Source: Isoetes engelmannii (lineage: Eukaryota; Streptophyta; Lycopodiopsida; Isoetales; Isoetaceae). Taken from it: a stretch of 45,211 nt of DNA. The notes beneath the pieces are model-generated. The model saw nothing but the letters and a program-made list of their open reading frames with translations, was not told the DNA's origin and searched no databases. The translations under genes were made by a program, and so were the position numbers. Below, one piece after another: positions 12,801 through 24,900 of the stretch. The stretch's first letter is position 1. Every line of letters starts with the position of its first letter. The stretch is from positions 1 through 45,211 of the forward strand of contig JAANSK020022244.1 of NCBI GenBank assembly GCA_011763485.2, written 5' to 3'.

Positions 12801-15800
12801 TAAAGATTATAAGTGGCATCATTAACATCAAAGTTTGCTTTGTGTGAGAACAGCTGGATAAGAAATTGATTCAACTCTACTACTGTCCAACCCAAGCTTA
12901 GGCAGCAGATGGTTTTACTAAACCACTTACAGGAAAACAGTTTACTGTCATGAAGCAGCTGTTGCACGTTGTTAGTCATAAACCTCCTTAGTGCTTTCAC
13001 TATTTTCTTAAGTCTTGCAGCAGTGCACATCATCAGGAGGGGTGTTAGCATTAGTGCACGCTTGGTGATGACGTCACTGCTGACCAGGCGCATGCCTGTT
13101 GCTGACATGGCTATATAAGTCCATAGTCATGCTTCATTCATTGCTTTTGTTTCTAGTAGCTAGATTGCTTTGTTGTTACGCTCTCCTACTGCTTTCTACC
13201 TTGTTTTCATTACCATGAATATTCTCCAAGACTTCAGAAATCAGCAGCAATTTAGCGCTGGTGGTAGAAAAAGGATTCACAGCAGAACAAGGATTCACAG
13301 CAGAACGAAACACATTGCTACTCATTATGATATTATTAGGGAAGCAAGTTAAATATGGTATTGCTGTTCTTGTTCATTGCAGAACAGATCAAGAAGTGGA
13401 TGATATCTTGACAAAAGGACTTTCCAGGACAAAGTTCGAGGATCTGACGTCTTGGAGTGGTCTCATCAACACACTTTCTAAAATAACCTGCAGCATTGCC
13501 ATGGAGTGACAGAATTTGCACATTAAGATTACTAAATTTGTTAGACATGTTACTAAATATGCCTTGTATAAATGTACATGGTAAAAAGTCAAAGCCTATA
13601 GTCACGTTATGGTAGGAGTTAATGTGTGGTGGCTGGATAATTAAAGTCCTGTAGGGATGTATTTGGTTTTGGATGTCACTTCCTCTCTCCTCTGCTTACT
13701 AACAGCCTGGACCTTAAGAAATTTACAAACTTCTCTATGAGTTGAAAGGTCTGGGGGACAAGTGAGATTTTTTGTTTAGATTTAATTATTGGCCATGCCA
13801 CTACAATGGCATGTATTACATGCATGTTTCGGTATAAAAGAACAAACAAAAAATAGTATGAATTTTGCTGGCAGTGATGTGTACTTTTCTACTAGATGAT
13901 TGTTAGAGCTGAGAGCAGACTTGGCCGATTCTGGGAGAGTGAAGCTTTAGATGCATTGGTTGAGATGTCGACCTGCTTCAGATGGCTGGTAACCCAATCC
14001 GATATTGTTGCTCCAAATGTGATGCAAGGCTGTATTACTTTATCTTTTAACACTCTGAATTTGCAGTAGTGGTGTTCAAGATATTATTGTTCTGTTGCTA
14101 TTTTGTGAGTGAGACAAACCTTTAATCTTTCTACTCATATCATGACTTGGCCAGTTTGTGCGAGATCATCATATATGACTTTAAATGCCACATCATCCGC
14201 TGGCCTCTGTGAGTTAAGTATCCCTTAGGGTTTTAAGCTTTTTGTGCTCTCAGAATAGATCACTTATTTAGAACGGCATTCCTCATCATGTCTTCTGCAT
14301 TATTCATCAACTTGCTCTGCTGCTAGTAAGGAGTCAAGTCACCTTACTTTTCGAATTTTGAATCATTTTAATTTTATGTCCTCACATGTCTTTAGCTGTT
14401 TACAAATTATACTTTTATTTAGTTGGTTGCATAGAACCAAGTAATCTCACATAAATTTTGATATTTGATTTTAACTTTAAGTTATGAATGTCTCTAGCTT
14501 CTTATGAATCATATATTTGTATTAATTGGTTGCATAAAACCAAGTGGTCTCACATACATAAGTTAATTAAACATTTGTAATCTCAATTGTGCACTAAATC
14601 CTCGTAGCATTCAGAAATCAAGAAATAACTAGAGAAGATGGACGAAAATAAAAGGGGTGCCCAAGGTAGGCACTCTGTCTCCTGTCAACATAAAAAGCAA
14701 AACATCTAACTGCATCAAGCCTAGATCATGCAAACACTTTGCTACACCCTTAAGCCCTTTGCTTTCGATATCTAACAAGCAGCTTAACAGTACCACTTAC
14801 CTTTACTAATTGGGCTATGAAGTGCAAACGTGCTTGAAAGTTTGAAAATCTACATAGTATCCAGATGTGAATCAACATTATTCTAAATATAGAGACTAAC
14901 CTGCTTCATAACTTCCATTAAGTGTACCCGAAATGAAGGAACTCTGATCATAATCTTTGTAGAAGGTATTGACACCTCAGATTTCCAATAAAACTTCCCT
15001 GTGCTGTCAGCACTCATACAAATACGAAGAACACGGGTCGGACCGTCAGCATATACCTCATATCCCATATTTTGCATCTCATCCCCCAGCTTTTCCTCTT
15101 GTATACCATTTTGGTGGATCCCCATTAGCCCAAGTTGATCTTGAAATGGAAGATGGAAAGAAAAGCCTTTACTATGATGAAACGATTTCCATGGTCTTAT
15201 CTTGTCTAGATTTATTTCAAAATCAGCCTGTGTTCCTGCTTCAGAAGAAAACAGCCACGTAAGTCAGAAAGGCCGGAAAGCAGAAAAGCCAAGCCGCGCT
15301 TTAAAGCAGGCAATGGATAAAGACATATCACCTGCAATTATAATCATCAGCCTATGGGGCAAGCTTAAGTCATCCCAAGCATAACCAATAGATGAATTTG
15401 GTCTTAGAATTTCTGAGGCTGTTAATTCCTTCACACAATCCCAAACACAAACAGTTCAGCAATAAAAACAATACACTCTGAGTGGAATTAAATGTTTTTA
15501 TTTGGGACCTTTTGATGAAAAATAATTGCTGCTGATTGAAGTTTATTTTCAATTCGATATGGTACGGCTCCTGCTGACTGCAAACGGAACCGCATAACTA
15601 ATGAAGAGACTTCCTCCTGTATGTCAGCAACCCCAAAACAAACTTCTTCATGCTCTCGTTTGTCAAGGATCACAGATAATGGCTTCGACCTTTTCATTTT
15701 CAAGAAAAAGGAACCTAATGCGGCAGCACGTACAGGACCAGACCATTCCCAACCTTCTGCTTCAAAACGGAACCGTACAGATAGGAGTGAATTGGTATCA

Positions 15801-18800
15801 TTAACAGTAACAGAGTCCTTGTTCACAATCATCTCATTGACAGATTGTTTATTCTGCCCTGGAATTATCTGGGCATGAAGAGCCACTTGGCTTCCTGGAC
15901 TCACAGTATGCATTTTCAGCGTGTCATTCTGACAGAAAAAAAAAAAGTTAAGTGTGTTAGCAAATAAATCTTTAACAGAACTGAACCTTGACTTTACCAT
16001 TCCTATATCTCAGCGGTGATAAAAGAAGAAATGAGATTAATGTTAAAGGGAGCAACTATTAAGGAAGCAAAATGGGCAGCTCAATATCTCTCACTGCACC
16101 ACAATAGACCAACATGCAGATGGCTTTACAAAAGCTCTTGCAGGACGATACTTTACTGCTAGGACACTTTACTGCAGCTATTCTTCGGGGAGGAAATAAG
16201 CTCCTCTTACACGTCATATTTCTAATGTTTCTGTTTCTTTATTGCTATTTTTGATATGCTGGTCATAGGGGAGATGTTAGCCATATGCTAGGTCACCTTA
16301 TTATGATGAATCAGCATTAGGTCACCCTGTCACATGTGGTGATGACATGGCCTATCTAATAAAGGCCATGTTCACGTTAAGAGTTTCTACTTCTTTTGCA
16401 TGCATAGACGTGGACGTGGACGTCTCTCTCTCCGTGTCTTTCTCTATTCCTTCAATTCACTCTAATGCAAGCAAATACTAATCAAACCATGTGGAATTGA
16501 GAGTGTGTCAGAGAAGATAAATGATGGGCAGATAATTCGTTAGGTCAAACAAGTTCACCTCAAGGCATTAAATCTTCTGCCTTAAGTGCTGGTGCAAATG
16601 ATACATGTGGATTGCGAAAAGATACTAAGGGGGTTTACTATTGGGGTTCTTTGAAGAATGTGGAGCTTACAGGGAACTTTTCAATCATATCTTCATCCAG
16701 TAATATACACATGTAATGAAAAAAGATGGTTTCCTGATCCTGAGAATAAATTCAGCTGCATTAGTTGCTCCTGCTTAGCCACTTCTCCAACGGCTTTTTC
16801 TCCTGAACAACTTGTGCCTTGTATTTCTGGCCTGCCAACTGTGTAAAATCCAGCTTTGGTCACATGACCTTTTGGCCACTACTACAATGTGCCCTGGTCT
16901 CAGATATTTTCAAAAACTAGTATTCACCATATACATCTCCCCACCTCCAGAAGTTATTAAAAGTGGAGACGGATACTGGTAATAGCAACCCATCTTAGCT
17001 GATAATATAGGATCTGGGAGTAAGAGACATACATTCTTGGACCTTTCAACCATGCCAAGTATAAAAGAGAACAATAGCCAAAACTTCCCGTGGTTGATGT
17101 TGAATTCTTAGCATAGCTAACATTGGACATTGTACATAGTTTAAGGTTTCACCATGTCGTGGTTTAAACAGAGTTCTTACCCTTCAAGGCAAGAGAGATG
17201 CAATAAGCTTGGATATGGCCATTTAAACCACCACGGTAAACCAAGCAATCACCAGCCATAGGCTTTTTTTAGGCCTGCAGTGCCCTTCCAAAACGGCAAT
17301 GCAAGCATGATAAAATTAGCTCTAAACTCATTGGTGATGACAATTGCCATAAAGGGTTACGAAACAGTAGCAGCACTAAAAGTTATAGCCACGTGACCTT
17401 TACAAGTGGAAACAAGATTGTGGTAAGATTACAATACCTACCTATTTGTCAGCATACATATATGATATCATTAAGAAAATACTACTAATTGAGACCTGTA
17501 TTGTATATAGGCTATTCAAGAAATGTAATATAAGTTACCTGAAAGCCATCCTGGCATACGCATATCATTTCTGTGGACTCATTTATGACTAGATATCTTG
17601 GAGCAAGCTGCACGCTCTCAGAGGGATTTGAATCATCCGGAGTAGGTACCTGAAGCTTCACACCTAATTGTACTAGGTCAACTAATCCATCCAATGTCTC
17701 GACTTCTAGACTTAACTCTAAGGAACCAGATAACGATTCTAAGTCAAGAACTGCTGCTTTAGCAGATGGTTCTTCTCTTCTAATCAGAAATGCATTCGAC
17801 CTGCATGGTAAAACACAGAAGCTCAAGATAATAGAAAACTCAATCTTACTACAAAATCAACTCCTCAGAAGCCACTTTATGCTGCATATTAACAATTGAG
17901 CCAGAAATAATACTTGTAAAACCAGGATATCCTTGAGGTTGAGGGAACTTGCACAGTGGGCTGAGAAGATGGCCACTCAAGCAATTGCGCATTTCTGCTT
18001 CTCCTGCATCCGTAAGCATCAGTGTTGAAACTTAAAATGGACGTCATTCATGCTTAGCTTACCAGCGAGAAAAATTTGTCTTTGGTGCACAACAAAGAAG
18101 AGATATATGGCTGCTGTTCTCCAATGTATATTTCGTGTAGATTGCTACCTGCAAAATGAAAGAAATGAGAATACTCACTGGTGAATGTGGTGCATTCCTT
18201 GACATACCTCCAAAATTCCATCCTCATCTCTAAACATGTTCAACATTACAAAATGACATCCATCTCCAAAACATAGTTCTGCCTTCAGAAATTTGGCATT
18301 TCCATTTGGTACCTTCTCTGCCTCAAATAAATGATTGCTTTTGGGTCCAATATTTACTGGATTGCTCACAAGATTACGATCATTTAGCTTCACTACTAAG
18401 AAGAGCGAAGATATGTCCACATAAAAGTTTGCCGTCCCTCCTTGACTTGGGATGATAGCAGCACAGCCGTTTTGTCTTAAGGTCTCAAAACTCTGCTCTC
18501 TATTACCTACAAAGACGGGTATCTCAAACTTGATTTTATAATATAAGCATGAATAAGATGCCTACGTATACCTGAAGCGGAATAATCTAGAGTAACCTGA
18601 ATTGATGAAGAAAGAAAATTTTGCACGCGCACAGTGGGCAAAAACGCTACTTCCTGTTGTTCTTGCAAAGCAACTAAACTGCGTTTTGGATGTTTCGAAG
18701 CACTCAATTTGGTGACAGGTACTTGCCGCCTGGCTGTCCTTACAAGAAAATGCATGCCTCTCTTTTGCCCCGTACTTTCCTTATCATTGTATCCATCTTC

Positions 18801-21800
18801 ATGCTTACAATAGATTAAGCTAAAAGATGAATCAGGTGCTTTACTTTTCAAGGTCTTCTTCAATCCATATTGCAGCTTTTCAAAAAGGCCAGAAATTCTA
18901 ACAGGTTTTGCACCTTTCAAGTCTTCTGACCACAAATAATTGACCTTCTGATCATTTCCAAATGCGGAATTTGACGCAGGTCGGATAGATAACAAGTAGT
19001 TCCCTACACAATACATAAAAAACATGAAGTATTACACTGACTGGAGACTTAATTGATGAAAAGACCAGCATTACCCAACCACTGAACCAAACCTTAAATG
19101 AATAATTACTGATAAAAACTAGCTTAAGCCTGCCATCAAGGTTCATGCATTAGATAATTTATTGATAAACTGCTTTACAGCAGACATGTCACATGATCCA
19201 TCCTCATATATATCGTGCATTGGATCTTAGCAGTTCAGTTGAAGTGACTAGATTCAAAAACCAAGAACCCTTTTTCCACATTGTCCATGAAAGTTTACCT
19301 AAGTTGAAGGATGATAAGGCCTTTTTTAGCTCCCCATGCAAACCTAGAGCATCAAAAGCCGCCATGGAATCGTCAATAATTTCTCCATTTTCAAGCAAGA
19401 CAGTTGGACTTCCATTTTCTTCCTGCGTTGGACGCCGACATCGCACTTCAAGAGGAATCCCTGTAATGTTTTGAATTTTGACCATGGGTGTTACTGAGAC
19501 CATTATCCCCTCCTGATCAAACAGGTAGAACAGAAAAATCAGCATGGCAATGATTTGAATATAACAAACAAATCAAGCAACAGTAAAGAGCCTACCGGAC
19601 TTTGCCTTGAGACATCAACCACAATTATGGGGCCTGGAGCACTTGCACCTATTAAGTGAACAATGCATACGACAATAAGTTATCCAACATATTGTTGAGA
19701 CGGTTAGAAACAAAAGAGCGGGTAGGGGAGGAAGGAGGCTGCTTATTAAACATCTAGGGGAGACCTAAAACATACAGATTATGGAGCTGCAAGGAGAGTG
19801 ATAGTCTCCAAGAAATTGAAATGGAGGGACTTTGTTAAGCCAAGAGTATTAAACATCTTAACTGTTCCAGAGAACCAGGACGTTTCACTACCTTAAGCAA
19901 GGCTTTTGATGAGACATAAGCCAACCAAGGGAGTCTCCAAGGGAGTCTCATCTGGCCCTCTTATGTTTCTCCAAAACAGCATAACGGCATAATTTATGCA
20001 AGGTGGACACTGCTTGGAAAGCCACTTTGAGCTGTAAGGGGTGAAATTGAATTCAGCAATCATTATTTCGTGAGACACCGAGGATTTACTTCTTAAGCAA
20101 GAAAAAGAAAGCTTTATTGAGATGAATACTATTGAAAAAGTCTACAAGTGTCTCATATTACCTAACAGCATGAGTATATTAAAAACTGCTAAGTTTCAGG
20201 TAAACCTAAAAAGATACATGCAATAACATATTCTCATGGCCAACTCAAAGATGTTTTCCTGCCACTCTCTAGATTCTGGTAGGGTCTGATCTCCTGCAAC
20301 TACATCTATTTTACTGTCAGAATGCGTAATAGGCTTATGCAGGGGCCTACAACCCTCTATCAAAGGCAGCTTATAGCTCCTTTCCATTTTAAAAAAGTTC
20401 CATGGATGGATTCTTGAAACATCTCGGGGCCCTTCATCAACCATGCTGGCTGGTGCATACCCTGGAAGGCGCAGCTGTAATTCATAAGACTTTGTTTCAC
20501 ATCATAAAAGGGCAAATGCTTGTGAGATAGTCTGGCTGCAGAAGCTGTGACAATTAGAGTTGCCTCAAACTGGCCATCAATCTAGTATTTCTCAACAGCA
20601 TGGAGAACTGCTTCTAGTTCCAGCTTAAGCATGCTAAACTGAGTCAAATACAGGTTATAGTAAATCCTTGCCATCATTTCTGGCATAACTTGAAGGGATT
20701 TTAGGTGATAACGGCAGCTGACATGGTAGCTGGCTGTTATGTAAATCTACTGTGAAAATTAGACCTGGTATAAATGGTATTTAATTAGCATCTCTTTCAT
20801 GCTGTTTGCTTGCTCATCAAGCACTTCGTTAAAAGGGCATGTCAATAAAGACAATGATGACGTTTCTTGTTATAACTGATATATCCAGTGGTCTTTAAAA
20901 GATAAAGAAGAAAGATACAAGGTGCAAACACAAGCTAATCAATGCACAGTCATCAACACACATGGAGCATGATCAACCTGATGACGTGCATGGCTGAACT
21001 ATAACAATAAAATAAACTCTTAAGTAAACCAATGCTCTCCTCCCTACCCATTCTCCAGATCAATGGGAGATCTTCATCAGCATATGAACCAAGCTTAGCC
21101 ACATCTGTAACCAAAACTTCCGTGTGATGCTGGTTTTGAACTTTATTTTCCTGGTCCTATACCATTCTCTTTATGACTGATATAAAACAGCAAAGTAGGT
21201 GTGGGTAATAATCCAACCAAGTTAGCAGGTAAGACTGTACGTAGTCTTGATCGCTCTATATTTCTAGCAGCTGAACCTTGGAATGTCATCTTTCCTGGGA
21301 AACCATGACCTAGGCTGCAATTGCAGGTCCAAGCCCTTCCAAATCGACCAAAAATACCAAATAAGATGATTCCTACTGCTATTTAACAAAAAGATTTGAA
21401 GATCAAGCAAATCAACTCGAGATTTCAAGGTAGAACCACCTTTCAGGCACTGTTCTTGCAAAAAATGCAAGCAGACCCCAGTTTCTCTGATCCAACTCCT
21501 GACACAGTAAGAAAATGATCCGCAACCAATTCCAGCCCTCCAATCTGATTATCAATCTTGAAATCCCAACGAATCTCGGCCAATGCTGGCCACATCTGTA
21601 GATCCGAACCCTCAGATCCACCAAGAAACATAATCAAACTTCAAGAAACACAGACCTAAGAAGATGTGTAAGAAATATTCTGCAGGAGACTGCTTGGATC
21701 TATAAGACTAATTATTATATCAGTTCACAAGCAGTTAAGGAGCAACCCAGAAAGAAAGAGAAAGAAAGATTATATTAACGTCTAGGAGAGACCACTCGGG

Positions 21801-21872
21801 TTTATGGGAGCAAATATACACCAATCATGTACAGCTAGGCGCGCATTTGCAGCCTTCTAGAGATGTTACATA

Positions 21873-21909
<37 letters not shown>

Positions 21910-24900
21910 AGAACTAAAATGATGAAATTAGGAAACTTTTGTCTTTTTCTTGGCCACAGGCTTATAGTATAAAGTGATGTCAGACTTGTTAAGGACTGCT
22001 TGAACGAGTGTTGGGAACTTGGTAAAAAGGAGAAGCGCCAAATAGGATTTGTATTAGTAGGAGAAATACAAGGTGGTACAATTCGTATCAAGTACTTTTA
22101 TAGTCATTATTGATGACGTGGCATCATAAGGGCCACTGAGTAATTAGGTTAAATCTAGGCCACTGAGTTATTAGGTTAGAGTAATGTTTCTAACTCTAAC
22201 ACCCCTGCTGAAACAGAACTAACTAAGAAAAGGAAAACAGTACTGAAATCAATGCTGAAGTGATTTAACACCCAGCAACTCCTTCATTCTCATGAATGGA
22301 GTCCCTATGAGTGGTTTGGTCATCCCATCTGCAAGCTCTTTAGTAGTCTCACAGTATTGCAGATCAAGAGTAGACAACTGCACTTGTTCTCGAACAAAAC
22401 AGACCTCCAAATCATTTCTCGAACAAAACAGACCTTCAAATCTAAATGCTTTGTGTCTGGATGATATTTGTAGTCTTTGACCAATGCTATAGCTCCTAAA
22501 TTGTCCACAAATATCTTAACTGTTGTAATAGGAATTTGCAGATAATAAGTGTAGTGCCATACCATTTCCTTTATTCCAGTACAAAGAGCTTTAAGCTCGG
22601 CTTCTGTTGTACTTAAGCTTACGGTAGTCTGTTTTGTTTTCTGGAGATCCAAGTAATGAGACTTGAACCAAAGAATGACACATACCCAGTAGTGGACTTT
22701 CGGAGGTCAAGGTCATCTGTTTTGCTTTCTGGAGATCCAAGTAATGAGACTTGAACCAAAAAATGACACATACCCAGTAGTACTTTTGGAGGTCAAGGTC
22801 ATTACCTGCATGATCTGCACCAGTGTAAAAAGTGGGAGTCGGATGGTCCTGTTCATAATATACCAATCCTTCAGTAACAGTTCCCTTTAGATATGCAAGA
22901 ATTCCTTTGGTTGCTTTCCAATGAAGATGACTAGGGGCCTGCATGAACCTACTGACCTATCCAACAGCAAACGTAATGTCTGGTCGAGCTATGGTAAGAT
23001 AAATGAGAGAGCCAACAGTTATTGTTGTACAACTTGGCATCACAAGACTCTCCAGTAACTGCATGCAAGGTTACATGAAGTGACTGGCAAATTCCTGGTA
23101 GGTTAGAAATTGTTACATGAAGTTACTTGGCATCACAGTTACTGGCATCATATGTTACAATTTTGACATATTGCAGAGATTCGGCTCGAAAAAAATTTGT
23201 CGTCCAAAATCCAGATGCAGATCCAGCAGAAAATTGAAACTCAAATCCGAATTTGAGGACTTCAAATCCGGCACAAAATGTTCCAGCAAACACAATAAAG
23301 CAGATATGCAACGACTCCTTCCCTGTCAAACGCCGACTCAAACACCAGATCCGACATCTGACGCAAATCTCACGGATCCAACTTCATTTCGCCAAACGAA
23401 CAGTCAGCATTAATCCGTCCGGAAATATCCGACCGATCACCAATCGTCAGATCTTCACCAACCTTCGGATTCGACCAAACTAATCAAACCACAAACACAA
23501 CCCTAATCGGACGAAGAATCTTGCAAGCTTAGAGGAATCTCTGCAGAGATTTTTTTAACTTTCATTGTAGACCCGTTCTAGACCCGCAGCACGTTCTAAA
23601 CCAGTTCTAGACTAATTCTTGCACAAGCAAGAAAAAATGATGCCAGTTCCTCTGATCAGACCCGATACCACGTTCTGATCCCACCCACCTGCTGCACTCC
23701 TGCACTCATTTCATCCTGCATTCTAGCACTGATACCATGAAGAAACGCTGTATGCATATATGCTAGAATGAAAGAGATACACGAGATAGCTAGGCTATGA
23801 GTAAACTGGATCTCGAACTATAAAGCATGACTATGGCTTTATAGGAGAGCCATGTCAGCAACATACGTGGCATGCCTAGTCATCTAAGAGTAGTGACATG
23901 TCACACGTCATATGCTAACACCATATGAATCTAAAACCAGCTTTACGCTATGCTCATAGGGTCTGATAGCAGGCTTGCATTCTTGCATAAAGAATCTAGC
24001 CAAGAGATCTTTGTGGTTTGAGTGAGTTGAATAGACTTAGAATGCTGCCAAATCTCCACTCCAAGGCAGAAATGCAGCAATCCCAAATCTGTGACTTTAA
24101 AGGCAGATTTCAGTTGCTCTTTAATTTGGTCAATCAAATGATATGCATCTCCAGTAATAATAGTGTCATCTATATCAAGTGTGAGAATGCAAATTTTAGT
24201 ACCATCCACCTTGTAACCACCTTGTAATATAACTAAGATCAGCTCGAGACCTAGTAAATCCCTTGTGAAAGAAGAAAAAGATTGATCTTCTCATGCCAAC
24301 ACACCTTGGAGCTTGTTTCAAACCATACAGGCTCTTTTTTAGTTTGCATACAAGATGCTCATTTCCGTTGAAATAAATCCTTGTGGCTGTGTCATAAAAA
24401 TGACCTCATGCAAGTCTCCATTAAGAAATGCACTCTTGAAGTCTAACTGATGTAAATTCCAACCCCAGCTGGCTGCTAAAGCAATAACAGCCCGAACTGT
24501 TGACATCCGTGCCACTGGAGCAAAGATATATTCATCATGCAAGTTAATAGGCCAGTTCTGAGCATCAGCGTTCAGGTCATAATCTGCATCCAAATTATTA
24601 CTGGTTTCTGCAGAAGTAATAGAAGGCTGAAATGAATCTGCAAGAATAAAAACAATTGTAAGATCATGAGCAGCAGGCACACGAGCTACATGAGCTGGAG
24701 CTACACGAGCTGGAGCAACCTGCAAGGAAGGATTGCCTTGAAGATGCTGAGATAAATGACTAATTAGCTCATGGTCAAACAAATCAGGAGAACCTTTATT
24801 GTCCGTGTATTCAGCATGTTCAACAAAGTCAACACTGCGAGAAACAAAGACTGTTCTAGTGTTTGGATCATACAACTTCCAACCTTTTTGCTGAGTTGAA

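Larger units (their letters stand above)
12071..14900. other. VPS13 intron 25 (2.8 kb), TE-filled
   Basis: This intron lies between exons 25 and 26. It holds, left to right, a composite repeat (12161-12545), a plus-strand copia 3' remnant with an LTR start (12575-13240), a second copia RNase H remnant (13300-13510) and a short tandem duplication (14423-14560). I recognise no host gene between them. Confidence 0.65.
19649..22000. other. left part of VPS13 intron 15
   Basis: This 2.35-kb stretch lies between exon 16 and the intron's copia element. It contains an exon-like island at 20196-20474 and a coding-like stretch at 21264-21637 on the minus strand, plus a 33-base A-run. Nothing here is needed to keep the VPS13 frame. 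Confidence 0.6.

Noticed and set aside
19193-19474. 93-codon plus-strand open frame
   Set aside because: Antisense to VPS13 exon 17, which carries the conserved VKIQNITGIPLEV motif.
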